From Siminovitchia sp047228825 (GTDB lineage: Bacteria; Bacillota; Bacilli; Bacillales; Bacillaceae_C), in the NCBI RefSeq assembly GCF_047228825.1, contig NZ_JBFEGN010000001.1, forward strand, positions 186,001 through 250,000: DNA of 64,000 bases, read 5' to 3'. The notes under the pieces are model-generated. The model ran no database searches and was not told the DNA's origin. It worked only from the letters and a program-made list of their open reading frames with translations. Both the position numbers and the translations under genes were made by a program. Positions 25,547 to 35,240 of the stretch are shown here, piece by piece; position 1 is the first letter of the stretch; the number at the start of each line of letters is the position of its first letter.

Positions 25547-26491
25547 TTATTCTCCTAAAGCAATGCCTGGTTTTATGGAAGCCCCTGCTCCTTTTAAATA
25601 TTGGAAAGATGACATTTTTTTCTTCCCTGCGGGCTGAAGTTCCATTATTTTTATTCCTGTATCGTTTCCGGTTGCTACTATAAAGCCGTCTTTTTCAACT
25701 TTTACGATCATACCCGGCTTCTGTTTTTCGGCCAAATGCCTTTTTTCGGCTTTCCAAATTTTTAAAATTTCACTTTCATATGTTGTATAGGCGACAGGCC
25801 ACGGGCACAAGCCGCGAATTTGATTGTAGATTTCCTCCCCGGGCACGGACCAGTCAATTTTCTCTTCTTTACGGGTAATGTTTAAGGCATATGTCGCTTT
25901 TTCTTCTTCTTGCTGGCGGGGTTTTATTTCACCGGCAAGCAGCTTCGGCAGTGTGGCCGATAACAGGTCTGCACCTGCTGCACTCAGCTTTTCATGCAAG
26001 GAACCGACGTCATCCTGCTCGGTAATGGGAACTTCCACCTGGCTGATGATGTCTCCGGCATCCAGCTTTTCAACCATGTACATAATCGTAATGCCTGTTT
26101 TCGTAAATCCCCGCAAGATGGCATGATGGATCGGCGCTCCGCCTCTGAGTTCGGGCAGAAGGGAGGCGTGAACATTGATGCATCCGTACTTCGGGGCATC
26201 AAGAATTTTTTTCGGCAGCAGCTGCCCAAAGGCGGCCGTCACGATCAAATCCGGAGAAAGCTCCAATATTTGGTTGGTTTCCCGGGCTTCGCTGATTTTT
26301 TCAGGCTGGTAAACAGGTATATTCCATCTTTCCGCCTCTTTTTTAACAGGCGGCGGCGTCAATATTTTTTTTCTGCCGACCGGCCGGTCCGGCTGGGTCA
26401 CAACCGCAGCCACTTCATACCCGTCCCTCATCAGCCTTTTTAAAATGGGGACAGCAAAATCCGGCGTTCCCATAAATATCACTTTCGTCAT
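25547..26491 (-). CDS. fmt: Methionyl-tRNA formyltransferase
   Basis: Formylates Met-tRNA initiator using 10-formyltetrahydrofolate. The 314-residue protein begins MTKVIFMGTPDFAVPIL. It has the catalytic Asn-His-Asp region within GCINVHASLLPELRGGAPI (about residues 105-123) and MVEKLDAGDIISQ (about 141-153), plus a C-terminal OB-type tRNA-binding domain. GGAAGGGAG precedes the ATG. The peptide deformylase gene def, which normally sits just upstream in Bacilli, is not there; instead there is a 114 bp gap without a credible gene. Confidence 0.96.
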   Translation of the reverse strand: MTKVIFMGTPDFAVPILKRLMRDGYEVAAVVTQPDRPVGRKKILTPPPVKKEAERWNIPVYQPEKISEARETNQILELSPDLIVTAAFGQLLPKKILDAPKYGCINVHASLLPELRGGAPIHHAILRGFTKTGITIMYMVEKLDAGDIISQVEVPITEQDDVGSLHEKLSAAGADLLSATLPKLLAGEIKPRQQEEEKATYALNITRKEEKIDWSVPGEEIYNQIRGLCPWPVAYTTYESEILKIWKAEKRHLAEKQKPGMIVKVEKDGFIVATGNDTGIKIMELQPAGKKKMSSFQYLKGAGASIKPGIALGE

Positions 26492-26605
26492 TCAGGTCGC
26501 TCCCTTCCAATTTCGCCAATTGGGATTCATTTCTATACATATCGGTCACTGCCCGGTCCAAACTGACTCGCTTGGACGGCATACGATAAAATGCATTTCG
26601 GTTAG

Positions 26606-29011
26606 TTATATCATCATGTAAGGATTCACATCGATCGAGATGGATAACCCGTTTCTTGAAAGTTTGCCTTGATAATGTTCAAGCACTTTATTTAATGCCG
26701 GGAAGAGGCTGGGTTCCCGCTTGTATTTTATCAAACATTGATAGCGATATCTATCATTGATCCTGGGTATGGGAGAAGCAACCGGGCCCAATAAAATCGC
26801 CGCATCGGATATTTTTGATTGAATATAAGCAGATATCTTTTCTGTGACAGCAACAACTTTCATTAAATCTGCGTGTTGGACTGTGATTAAAGCCAAATAG
26901 TAAAAAGGAGGATAGGAGCCGAGCTTTCTCATGGCCATTTCCCGCCTGTAAAAACGATCGTAGTCCTGCTTGCCGGCAAGCTGGATGCTGTAGTGCTCGG
27001 GTGAATACGTTTGAATGACAACTTCCCCTGATAATTCATGCCTGCCTGCCCTCCCGCTAACCTGGGTCAGGAGCTGGAACGTTTTTTCGGCAGCCCGAAA
27101 ATCCGGCAAATGAAGCATCGTATCAGCGCTTAATACGCCAACAAGTGTAATATTGGGGAAATCCAAACCTTTGGCAATCATTTGTGTGCCGAGCAAAATG
27201 TCCGCTTTTCCCGATTGAAAGTGGTCAAGAAGCCGTTCATGGGCACCTTTTCGTCCTGTTGTGTCCACGTCCATTCTGACAACCCTTGCTTCGGGCAGAA
27301 GTTTGGAAAGCTCTTCTTCCACTTTTTGCGTCCCGGTTCCGAAATAACGAATATGTGAGCTGCCACATTCCGGACAGATTTGCGGGACTTCCGTATGAAA
27401 GCCGCAATAATGGCACTTCATCTCATTTGAATAGCGGTGGAATGTCAGCGTAATGTCACAATGCGGGCATTGCATGACAAACCCGCAGTCCCGGCACATT
27501 AAAAAAGTCGAATGACCGCGACGATTTAAAAATAAAACCGTTTGTTCCCGTTTTGCAAGCCTGTTCTTAAGCTTTTCAAAAAGCTCTTTTGAAAACATCG
27601 AACGGTTGCCGCTTCTCATTTCTTCCCGCATATCCACAATCGAAACGTCAGGCAAACTTTTTTCATTCATTCTTTTGGACAAGGTCAACAGTTGGTAAAT
27701 TCCTTTTTGGGCCCTGGCGAATGACTCGAGCGAGGGGGTGGCACTGCCAAGCACGACCGGACACTGATGGAATTTTGCCCGTTCAACGGCTACATCCCGG
27801 GCATGATATCGCGGTATTTCTTCCTGCTTATAACTCGTTTCGTGTTCTTCATCTATAATAATGATTCCCAGGTTTTCAAAAGGGGCAAACACGGCTGAAC
27901 GCGCTCCGACAACGACCTTGACTTCTTTTTTTTGTATTTTCCGCCACTCATCGTACTGTTCGCCAATGGAAAGCCGGCTGTGCAAGACGGCCACATCGCT
28001 TCCAAATCTCCCTTTGAATCTTTCCACCATTTGCGGAGTGAGTGCGATTTCCGGTACGAGCACAATCGCTTCTTTTCCCTTTTTGATGACTTCATGGATG
28101 GATTGTAGATAGATTTCCGTCTTGCCGCTGCCTGTTACGCCATATAACATGTACGTTTTATGGGAATTCGTTTTGATGGACTCGAGAATGGGATCCATTG
28201 CTCTTTGCTGTTCCTCAGTGAGCGGCAGCGGGTTCGTCCGTTTAAAAGATTTGTGTTTATATGGATCCCGATAGACCTCCTCATTTTTCTCGGATAAAAT
28301 CCCCTTTTTCACAAGTGCCGAAATCGTTTGCCGGGGCACCTTTGCGCGCAGCGACAAGTCTTTGGATTCAAATGATTTCTCTTGGGCATCATGAATATAG
28401 TGAAGAAGCCTTTTTTGATTGACCGCATTTTTTGGAAGATCTTCTGCTGCCGATAGGAGCCCATCTTTGGAAACAGCCGGTTCCACTTTTTTCATTTTTT
28501 TCGTTTGGGCCCGGTCTTTTACGATATAAACAACTTCTACATTTCCTTCGCTTATTTCTTTATGCAAAGCGGGAAGCAAATTGCTTTTTTCTGCATCCTT
28601 CCAATGAATTTCATCTTTTCCGTTAAATAAGCCGTCCAAAGAAAGCTGGGCCGATCGATTCGTTTTCCTGATGACTTTATCATATTTTGCTTTCATCGCA
28701 GCCGGAAGCATGGCGTGAAACACGGAAACCTTAAAAGACAGCGTTTGTTCGGCAATCCATTCTCCCAATCTTAAAAGCTCGCTGTTTAATACAGGCGTTA
28801 TGTCCAACAGCCTGCTGATCGTTTTCAATTGTTGTACATCCGTCTTTTCTTTCAGTCCGATCACAAACCCCTGAATGGTCCGTGGTCCAAACGGGACGGC
28901 AACACGCATTCCCGGCTGGACCATATCCTGCCATTTTTCCGGTATGAAATAATCAAACTCTTTGTCGGTTCCGATCGACGGAACGTCAACGATCACGCGT
29001 GCAATCGTCAT
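26606..29011 (-). CDS. priA: Primosomal replication protein N-prime (helicase PriA)
   Basis: Helicase that restarts replication at collapsed forks by recruiting the DnaD/DnaB/DnaI loading system. The 801-residue protein has an N-terminal DNA-binding domain and Walker A GVTGSGKTE (about residues 290-298). It has a DEEH box (about 382-385) and a zinc-binding cluster of CxxC pairs (about 510-560, CRDCGF...CPHCD...CHYCGF...CPECG) inserted in the helicase core. The start ATG overlaps coaBC by 4 bp. GGAGAAAGG lies upstream. Confidence 0.96.
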   Translation of the reverse strand: MTIARVIVDVPSIGTDKEFDYFIPEKWQDMVQPGMRVAVPFGPRTIQGFVIGLKEKTDVQQLKTISRLLDITPVLNSELLRLGEWIAEQTLSFKVSVFHAMLPAAMKAKYDKVIRKTNRSAQLSLDGLFNGKDEIHWKDAEKSNLLPALHKEISEGNVEVVYIVKDRAQTKKMKKVEPAVSKDGLLSAAEDLPKNAVNQKRLLHYIHDAQEKSFESKDLSLRAKVPRQTISALVKKGILSEKNEEVYRDPYKHKSFKRTNPLPLTEEQQRAMDPILESIKTNSHKTYMLYGVTGSGKTEIYLQSIHEVIKKGKEAIVLVPEIALTPQMVERFKGRFGSDVAVLHSRLSIGEQYDEWRKIQKKEVKVVVGARSAVFAPFENLGIIIIDEEHETSYKQEEIPRYHARDVAVERAKFHQCPVVLGSATPSLESFARAQKGIYQLLTLSKRMNEKSLPDVSIVDMREEMRSGNRSMFSKELFEKLKNRLAKREQTVLFLNRRGHSTFLMCRDCGFVMQCPHCDITLTFHRYSNEMKCHYCGFHTEVPQICPECGSSHIRYFGTGTQKVEEELSKLLPEARVVRMDVDTTGRKGAHERLLDHFQSGKADILLGTQMIAKGLDFPNITLVGVLSADTMLHLPDFRAAEKTFQLLTQVSGRAGRHELSGEVVIQTYSPEHYSIQLAGKQDYDRFYRREMAMRKLGSYPPFYYLALITVQHADLMKVVAVTEKISAYIQSKISDAAILLGPVASPIPRINDRYRYQCLIKYKREPSLFPALNKVLEHYQGKLSRNGLSISIDVNPYMMI

Positions 29012-30213
29012 GTTTTCCTTTCTCCCAATTTTAAAGCTGCCTCCCTTAATATTTCTTTCGCAGTATCCGTTTTGCTCATAAGCGGCAGTTCTTTCGCTGT
29101 CCCATCTTTATGATAAATTGTCACGATGTTTGTATCTCCTTCAAAACCCGCCCCTTTCAGGGTGACATTGTTGGCAACGATCATATCCGCGTTTTTCCTT
29201 TTCAGTTTTTCTTTGGCATACTCGTCCACGTGATTTGTTTCGGCTGCAAATCCGATAATGAATTGATGTTTCTTTCTTTTCCCCAACTCAAAAAGGATAT
29301 CCGTTGTTTTTTCCAATTCCACAATGATCTGGTCCGCTGATTTTTTCATTTTGGAATCAAGAACCTGTTTCGGGCGATAGTCGGCAACAGCGGCGCTCTT
29401 TATGATGATGTCTGCTGCATCGGCATGCTTCATTACTTCTTGATACATGTCCTCTGCACTTTCAACATGGATGCATGTGACGTTTTTCGGGTCGGGAAGA
29501 ATGTCTGTACCCGATATCAGGATCACGTTTGCCCCCATCAAGGCCGCCTGCTCCGCCAGCGCATAGCCCATTTTTCCGCTCGACCTGTTTGTAAAATAGC
29601 GCACTGGATCTAGCCTTTCTTTTGTGGGACCGGCTGTGATGAGCACTGTCCGGTTTTTTAGAACAGAATTCCCGGGTGAAAAAAACGCCTTTACTTTTTC
29701 CAAAATGACAGCGGGTTCTTCCAACCTGCCCTTTCCCGTGTAGCCGCACGCCAAATATCCGGAGCCCGGTTCAATCATGCGGACTCCAAATTCCAAAAGA
29801 GTTTGGATATTTTTCTGTACGGCAGGATGGTTGTACATATGGACATTCATGGCGGGAGCAATCCATACGGGTGCAGTCGTTGCCAACAGGGTAGTGGAGA
29901 TCATGTCATCCGCAATGCCGTTTGCCAATTTCCCGATCATATTGGCCGTAGCCGGAACGACCAACACAAGATCTGCCCAATCAGCCAGGTCAATGTGGGC
30001 AATGACAGACGGGTCGTTTTCGGTAAAGGTATCTGTATGGACTTCATTTCTCGAAAGCGCCTGAAACGTCAGCGGTGCGACAAATTTCACGGCAGAGCTG
30101 CTCATGATCACTTTTACCGAAAAACCTGATTGAACGAGTTTGCTCGTTAAATCAGCTGCCTTATATACTGCGATCCCCCCCGAAACACAGAGCAAGATGT
30201 TTTTTTCATTCAC
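29008..30213 (-). CDS. coaBC: Bifunctional phosphopantothenoylcysteine decarboxylase/synthetase CoaBC
   Basis: Makes 4-phosphopantetheine from phosphopantothenate and cysteine in CoA synthesis. The N-terminal flavin-dependent decarboxylase half (about 1-180) has PAMNVHMYNHP and the catalytic-cysteine loop LACGYTGKGRL. The C-terminal synthetase half (about 190-400) has ITAGPTKERLDPVRYFTNRS and KSAAVADYRP. The length of 401 residues is normal. The start is GTG at 30213, 9 bases after AAGGAG. It is separated from rpoZ by a terminator and overlaps priA by 4 bp. Confidence 0.96.
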   Translation of the reverse strand: MNEKNILLCVSGGIAVYKAADLTSKLVQSGFSVKVIMSSSAVKFVAPLTFQALSRNEVHTDTFTENDPSVIAHIDLADWADLVLVVPATANMIGKLANGIADDMISTTLLATTAPVWIAPAMNVHMYNHPAVQKNIQTLLEFGVRMIEPGSGYLACGYTGKGRLEEPAVILEKVKAFFSPGNSVLKNRTVLITAGPTKERLDPVRYFTNRSSGKMGYALAEQAALMGANVILISGTDILPDPKNVTCIHVESAEDMYQEVMKHADAADIIIKSAAVADYRPKQVLDSKMKKSADQIIVELEKTTDILFELGKRKKHQFIIGFAAETNHVDEYAKEKLKRKNADMIVANNVTLKGAGFEGDTNIVTIYHKDGTAKELPLMSKTDTAKEILREAALKLGERKT

Positions 30214-30279
30214 GGCGAATATCTCCTTTATTTTACACTTTTTTATTAACCTCTATTATGAATGAACATCGCGTCATAG

Positions 30280-30313
30280 AAAAGAAAAAACAACCTATCT
30301 GGCAGACAGGTTG
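30280..30313 (-). terminator. Intrinsic terminator after rpoZ
   Basis: On the minus strand, 12 bp after the rpoZ stop, CAACCTGTC-TGCCA-GATAGGTTG forms a stem of about 9 bp. It is followed by TTTTTTCTTTT. It closes the yicC-remA-gmk-rpoZ unit. Confidence 0.8.
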
Positions 30314-30324
30314 ATCTTTATCGC

Positions 30325-30537
30325 CTATTCGGCAAGTTCTTTGTCTTCACCCTTTACTTTAAGGGCGCCTTCGTATATTTCTTCCAATGCCTTGCCAACA
30401 TATTTATGGGAAGTATATTTTTCCAGAAGCGGCTTGTCGTGATCCTTCAGATCACGGGCCCTTTTTGCGGCAATGGAAACAAGTGAATATTTCGAGTCAA
30501 TCACTTCCATTAATTTATCGATAGAGGGATATAGCAT
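30325..30537 (-). CDS. rpoZ: DNA-directed RNA polymerase omega subunit
   Basis: Omega assists folding and assembly of the beta-prime subunit. The 70-residue product begins MLYPSIDKLMEVIDSKYSLV and contains the conserved AAKRARDL block. The ATG at 30535-30537 is chosen for the upstream GGAGGTGGAG; the longer open frame overlaps gmk and has no family similarity. It follows the gmk stop by 1 bp, which is the usual gmk-rpoZ coupling. A terminator lies directly downstream. Confidence 0.96.
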   Translation of the reverse strand: MLYPSIDKLMEVIDSKYSLVSIAAKRARDLKDHDKPLLEKYTSHKYVGKALEEIYEGALKVKGEDKELAE

Positions 30538-30538
30538 G

Positions 30539-31153
30539 TTACTCCACCTCCAGCATTTGGATATATTTGTCGATGACACGTTCGCTCCGGCAATGTTCCG
30601 CTTGCACGATCGCATTGATTTTATCAACGGCCCGCTCGACATCGTCATTTTCTACAATATAATCGTACATGCTTGTTAATTCAATCTCTCTTTTGGCTGC
30701 TTCCATCCGGTTATGAATGAGTTCTACCGATTCGGTTCCCCGGCTGATAATTCTTTTTTTCAGTTCACCAAGGCTTGGCGGCATCAGAAAAATGAAGAGG
30801 CCGTCCGGGAATTTTTCCCGAACCTGTTTCGCCCCCTGGACTTCAATTTCCAAAAAAACGTCTTTTCCGGATGCCAGCGTTTCTTTCACATAGTCAATCG
30901 GTGTTCCGTAATAATTGCCGACGTATTCGGCATACTCAAGAAGCTTTCCTTCCCTTATCAACTGTTCAAACTCTTCCCGTGTCTTAAAAAAATAATCCAC
31001 CCCGTCAACTTCCCCTTCACGCGGTTTGCGTGTCGTCATGGAAATCGAATATTCAAATTTCGCATCCGGACGGGAAAATACGGCCTTTCTCACCGTTCCT
31101 TTTCCGACGCCGGACGGGCCCGATAATACAATAAGTATGCCTTTCTCTTTCAT
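30539..31153 (-). CDS. gmk: Guanylate kinase
   Basis: Phosphorylates GMP to GDP with ATP; in Bacilli it is an important target of (p)ppGpp. The 204-residue protein has the P loop GPSGVGKGT (about residues 12-20). It has the GMP-binding segment SMTTRKPREGEVDGVDYFF (about 38-56) and the lid region RGTES. It follows remA by 11 bp and is coupled to rpoZ. Length and motifs are ordinary. Confidence 0.97.
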   Translation of the reverse strand: MKEKGILIVLSGPSGVGKGTVRKAVFSRPDAKFEYSISMTTRKPREGEVDGVDYFFKTREEFEQLIREGKLLEYAEYVGNYYGTPIDYVKETLASGKDVFLEIEVQGAKQVREKFPDGLFIFLMPPSLGELKKRIISRGTESVELIHNRMEAAKREIELTSMYDYIVENDDVERAVDKINAIVQAEHCRSERVIDKYIQMLEVE

Positions 31154-31164
31154 ATGTTCGTTTA

Positions 31165-31422
31165 CTACCCCTCTTCCTGGCCATTCGATACTAACCGTTG
31201 GGCAACCGTTTCAGGCTGCACCGCCGAAAGAATGATATGATCACTGTCCATAATAATGACGGCCCGCGTTCTTCTCCCATAAGTGGCATCAATGAGCGCG
31301 GCACGATCCCGTGCATCCTGAATCATCCTTTTGATGGGGGCGGATTCAGGGCTGACGATAGAAATAATTCGATTGGCGGATACAATATTTCCAAACCCTA
31401 TGTTTAAAAGCTGTACCGGCAT
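31165..31422 (-). CDS. remA: Extracellular matrix regulatory protein RemA
   Basis: Small DNA-binding protein that in B. subtilis activates matrix (epsA-O, tapA) and osmoprotectant genes. The 85-residue product (MPVQLLNIGFGNIVSANRII at the start) contains the highly conserved SPESAPIKRMIQDARDR and the DATYGRRTRAVI block. The ATG at 31422 is chosen because GGGAGGGG lies upstream; a longer frame to 31461 has no family support. It lies between yicC and gmk, its usual position in Bacilli. Confidence 0.94.
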   Translation of the reverse strand: MPVQLLNIGFGNIVSANRIISIVSPESAPIKRMIQDARDRAALIDATYGRRTRAVIIMDSDHIILSAVQPETVAQRLVSNGQEEG

Positions 31423-31468
31423 GCTGCCCCTCCCAGTATTGACGGTTGTTTGCATTTGCAACCGTTAT

Positions 31469-32344
31469 TTACTCCAAATTTTGCACCTGCTCCCGCAGCT
31501 TTTCGATCATCACCTTCATTTCCACTACGAGTGACGATATGTCTGAATCGCTTCCTTTGGAACCGATCGTATTCGCTTCCCTGTTCATTTCCTGGATGAT
31601 GAAATCGAGCTTTCTTCCGACGGGTCCATTGGAGCGCAATGTTTCTGCAAATTGCCCAATATGGCTTGCCAGCCTGGCCAATTCTTCGCTGATGTCCGTT
31701 TTGTCGGCAATAATGGCTGCCTCCATTGCAATTCTTGTATCATCAATCATGTCGCCAGCCAGTTCTTTCAATTTCTTTTCAAGTTTTTCCCTGTAGACGA
31801 TTTCTGCTTTGGAAGCCTGTTTCTTTGCCTTTTCTACGAGGAGATGTAAAGAAGCAATATGGTTTTCCAGATCGGAGCGAAGATTTTCTCCTTCCCTTAA
31901 CCGCATTTCCAGAAGTTTGGCTGCGGCATCTTCAACGGCCTCCATCAGTACACCCGCCAGATTGCCGACTTCCTCGCTTCCTTCGATGACAACCACTGCT
32001 TCATCTATATGTAATAAATCCGAAACCGACAGGCCTGAAGACAGTTGATACCTTTCACCCGCCTGCTGTATAAACTGATAATAACTGTCTAAAAGGTTCC
32101 AGTCAATATGCAATTCCTTGGGCGCATGCCATGAGCCGGAAAGCGTCGCGTTGACCTCTACCCTGCCCCGCTTTATGTATTTGCCCAGCCGTTTTCTAAT
32201 TTCAATATCGATGTGCGAAAATGGTTGGGGCAATTTCATGTTATATTCAATAAAACGGTGGTTGACTGTTTTTATTTCCACTTGAACCGTCACGTTTTCG
32301 GTTTGTTTGATGCTTCGCCCAAATCCTGTCATGCTTGCTGCCAT
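31469..32344 (-). CDS. yicC: YicC/YloC family endoribonuclease
   Basis: A 291-residue protein of the YicC family; characterised members are endoribonucleases acting on RNA. The N-terminal domain begins MAASMTGFGRSIKQTENVTV, and VNHRFIEYNMKLPQPF (about residues 28-43) is the family signature. A long charged helical segment (about 150-210) is followed by the C-terminal block GRKLDFIIQEMNREANTIGSK, highly conserved in the family. GGGAGTGACC lies before the ATG. It heads the yicC-remA-gmk-rpoZ unit, downstream of a terminator that follows yloB. Confidence 0.93.
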   Translation of the reverse strand: MAASMTGFGRSIKQTENVTVQVEIKTVNHRFIEYNMKLPQPFSHIDIEIRKRLGKYIKRGRVEVNATLSGSWHAPKELHIDWNLLDSYYQFIQQAGERYQLSSGLSVSDLLHIDEAVVVIEGSEEVGNLAGVLMEAVEDAAAKLLEMRLREGENLRSDLENHIASLHLLVEKAKKQASKAEIVYREKLEKKLKELAGDMIDDTRIAMEAAIIADKTDISEELARLASHIGQFAETLRSNGPVGRKLDFIIQEMNREANTIGSKGSDSDISSLVVEMKVMIEKLREQVQNLE

Positions 32345-32372
32345 TATCGGTCACTCCCGGTCGCTTGCTTAA

Positions 32373-32407
32373 CAATAAGAAAGGTAATAGCTTTACCCTA
32401 TTACCTT
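32373..32407 (-). terminator. Terminator after yloB
   Basis: AAGGTAATAG (stem) - GGTAAAG - CTATTACCTT (32381-32406) is a perfect 10-bp hairpin on the minus strand, about 20 bp downstream of the yloB stop. It is followed by a T-rich TCTTATTGTT. It separates yloB from yicC. Confidence 0.65.
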
Positions 32408-32426
32408 CATCGATTATATCATAACA

Positions 32427-35114
32427 TTATTTGTTTTTTCTCGAAAAAAATGATCCTCCCAATAAGAAAGTCGGAATACAGCTCAGGCCCAATACGAGCA
32501 GCCAGTCTGCAGGCAAAATGGGAACTGTATGAAAAATCGGCTGGAGTACCGGGACATAAATAACGGCAACCGTCAGCAGGGCCGAAGAAATAACAGCCCA
32601 TACAAGGTATTTGTTTTCAAACGGGTTTCTTGAAAAAACGGATATTTCACTTCTGCAATCAAAAACATGGATAAGCTGGGCCAGTACAAGTGTGGTAAAG
32701 GCAATCGTCTGGGCATAGGCAAGATCAGCAGGGTCGCGCCTGTACACGATGATGAACGCCATTAATGTCACGACTCCGATTAAAAATCCGCGGGAAATGA
32801 TTTTCCAGCCCAACTTGCGGGCAAATACGCCTTCCTTTGGATGCCGCGGTTTTCTTTGCATCACATTTTCTTCAGGCTGGTCCAACCCAAGGGCCATGGC
32901 CGGCAATCCGTCCGTCACAAGATTCACCCACAAAATTTGGATGGGCACCAATGGCAGCGGCAAATACAAAAGCATGGCGAACAGCATGACAAGTATTTCC
33001 CCGACATTTGAAGCAAGCAAATAGCGGATAAATTTACGGATGTTTTCATATATGTTTCGCCCCTCTTTGATCGCGGCCTTGATGGTGGCAAAATTATCAT
33101 CAAGTAAAATTAATGAGGATGCCTCTTTCGATACATCCGTTCCCGTAATCCCCATGGCGATTCCGATATCGGCCGCTTTGATCGCAGGGGCATCGTTTAC
33201 CCCGTCCCCAGTCATGGCGACAACATGCCCCCTGTTTTGCAACGCCTTTACAATCTTCAATTTGTGTTCGGGAGACACTCGGGCAAAAACGGCTACATCT
33301 TCAACGACCGCTTCCAGTTCCGGAACCGACATGTCGTTCAGCATTTGCCCGTCCATCACTTTTTCGCTTCCCTTGCCTGTTTCCAGTATCCCCAATTGCC
33401 TGGCAATGGCCCGGGCAGTAATGACGTGATCGCCTGTGATCATGATTGTTTTAATCCCGGCCTGGCGGCACTCTTCGACGGCCGTTTTTACTTCCGGCCG
33501 CGGCGGATCGATCATTCCGAACAGCCCGATAAACGTCAGTCTGCTTTCGGCTTCTTGCGCCGTTTCCGGCATTTTTGCAGCATGCAGCTCTTTGCAGCCG
33601 ATGGCAATTGTCCTCAATGCCTGGGCAGCAAGCCCCTCGACAGCCTCATCCACTTCTTTTTGCATCGTTTCATTAATCGGCCTTTGCTCCCCATTCCACA
33701 ATGCCATTTGACATTTCTTAACCAATACATCCGGTGCCCCTTTGGAAACAATAAAACGGCGGCCGGAGCCATCCTTGACAAGCACGCTCATCATTTTTCG
33801 GTCAGAATCAAACGGATATTCTTTTTCAATCGAAAATTCCTTCAATAGTGCATCCTTCTTATAACCGGCTTTCAAAGCAGCAATTAACAGCGCCCCTTCA
33901 GTCGGATCCCCATCCAATTGGACTTCATTCCCTGTAACAGAAACGGCGGCGTTATTGCATAATGCCCCGAATGTGAGCAGCTGCTGAAGGGTTTTTTCCT
34001 GTAAAACGTCCACTTTGTGATCATGTTCAAAAAAATCGCCTTTGAGAACATATCCGGTTCCTGTGACATCCCAGCTTTTTCCGCCGCTCCAAATCTTTGT
34101 CACGGTCATTTTATTTTGAGTCATCGTTCCGGTCTTGTCCGAACAAATGACAGAGGCGCATCCGAGCGTTTCGACTGCAGGCAGCTTGCGAACGAGGGCA
34201 TTTTTTCGAATCATCCGCTGCACGCCGAGAGATAAAGCGATTGTCACGATGGCCGGCAGACCCTCGGGAATGGCCGCCACAGCAAGCGATACTCCCGCCA
34301 AAAACATCGTATACACATCGTGGCCATGGATGATTCCCGTCATGACAACAAGCAGCGTTAATACGAGTGCTACGGTAATCAATATTTTTCCGAGCTGATC
34401 CAGCCGCCTTTGCAGCGGAGTCATAACCGAATCGGCTGTCTGGATCATTCCGGCTATACTGCCCATCACGGTCGCCATTCCCGTGGCTGTTACAATCCCC
34501 ACTCCATTCCCGCGGGTAACCAGTGTTCCCTTAAACGCCATATTCGCCAAATCCCCCAACGGCGGATTGGTTTCGGTGATTGGCTCTGTAAATTTGGGGG
34601 CAGGGATGGATTCCCCGGTCAAAGCTGATTCCTCAATCTCCAAATTGTTTGCGGCAACAATGCGCATGTCGGCGCCGACCCGGTCGCCGCTTGTAATTCG
34701 GATAATATCGCCGGGAACAACCTCTTTCGAATTGATTTTTTGCCAATCCCCATCCCGCAATACAGTAACTTGCGGCGCCGATAAGTTTTTTAACGCCTGC
34801 AGGGACTTTTCTGCTTTGTTTTCCTGGATAAATCCCAAAAAACCGTTAATCAATACAATGACCATAATGGCCACGGCATCCAGGTATTCGCCAAGCAGTC
34901 CGGAAATAAGCGTTGCTGCCAAGAGAACGAGCACCATAAAATCTTTGAATTGGCTAAAAAAGAGAAGGATGGCCGACTGCCTCTCCCCTTCGGATAATTC
35001 ATTCCAGCCGAACTTCTCCCTTTTTTTATGAACATCTTTGCGAGTTAATCCAGTGGTTATATTCGTATGAAGTGTTTTTTCCACTTCTTCCTGATTCATT
35101 TGGTGGAATTTCAA
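32427..35114 (-). CDS. yloB: P-type calcium-transporting ATPase YloB
   Basis: SERCA-like P-type ATPase that exports calcium; the B. subtilis homologue forms a phospho-intermediate during sporulation. The 895-residue protein has the actuator motif TGES (about residue 150), the phosphorylation site DKTGTMTQNKMT (about 326-337), the KGAPD nucleotide-site motif, and TGDGVNDAPAIK (about 608-619). It has about ten membrane segments, with the ion-binding PEGLPA in segment 4. A TTG at 35114 (MKFHQMNQEE) is chosen by family alignment; an upstream GTG belongs to an implausible extension. It is divergent from rqcH. Confidence 0.95.
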   Translation of the reverse strand: MKFHQMNQEEVEKTLHTNITTGLTRKDVHKKREKFGWNELSEGERQSAILLFFSQFKDFMVLVLLAATLISGLLGEYLDAVAIMVIVLINGFLGFIQENKAEKSLQALKNLSAPQVTVLRDGDWQKINSKEVVPGDIIRITSGDRVGADMRIVAANNLEIEESALTGESIPAPKFTEPITETNPPLGDLANMAFKGTLVTRGNGVGIVTATGMATVMGSIAGMIQTADSVMTPLQRRLDQLGKILITVALVLTLLVVMTGIIHGHDVYTMFLAGVSLAVAAIPEGLPAIVTIALSLGVQRMIRKNALVRKLPAVETLGCASVICSDKTGTMTQNKMTVTKIWSGGKSWDVTGTGYVLKGDFFEHDHKVDVLQEKTLQQLLTFGALCNNAAVSVTGNEVQLDGDPTEGALLIAALKAGYKKDALLKEFSIEKEYPFDSDRKMMSVLVKDGSGRRFIVSKGAPDVLVKKCQMALWNGEQRPINETMQKEVDEAVEGLAAQALRTIAIGCKELHAAKMPETAQEAESRLTFIGLFGMIDPPRPEVKTAVEECRQAGIKTIMITGDHVITARAIARQLGILETGKGSEKVMDGQMLNDMSVPELEAVVEDVAVFARVSPEHKLKIVKALQNRGHVVAMTGDGVNDAPAIKAADIGIAMGITGTDVSKEASSLILLDDNFATIKAAIKEGRNIYENIRKFIRYLLASNVGEILVMLFAMLLYLPLPLVPIQILWVNLVTDGLPAMALGLDQPEENVMQRKPRHPKEGVFARKLGWKIISRGFLIGVVTLMAFIIVYRRDPADLAYAQTIAFTTLVLAQLIHVFDCRSEISVFSRNPFENKYLVWAVISSALLTVAVIYVPVLQPIFHTVPILPADWLLVLGLSCIPTFLLGGSFFSRKNK

Positions 35115-35170
35115 CAAGCAACACCGCCTTCCCTTCACAAGAGGTAGTTGTCCTTATCACTCCATGCTTA

Positions 35171-35199
35171 TTCAGAAATATGGGCTTTCATGATATAAT
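35171..35199 (+). promoter_or_regulatory. Promoter of rqcH
   Basis: TTCAGA (35171-35176) and TATAAT (35194-35199) are spaced by 17 bp. A TG dinucleotide sits one base before the -10 (extended -10), compensating for the weak -35. It lies about 40 bp upstream of the rqcH start in the gap between rqcH and the divergent yloB. Confidence 0.65.
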
Positions 35200-35240
35200 T
35201 TTTCCTACAGGTTTTTCATTTTAAGCAAAGGATGTTTTAT

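Noticed and set aside
26492..26605. A small minus-strand frame beginning MPSKRVSLDRAV that runs into the start of fmt
   Set aside because: It has no ribosome binding site, overlaps fmt in another frame and shows no resemblance to peptide deformylase or any family I know.
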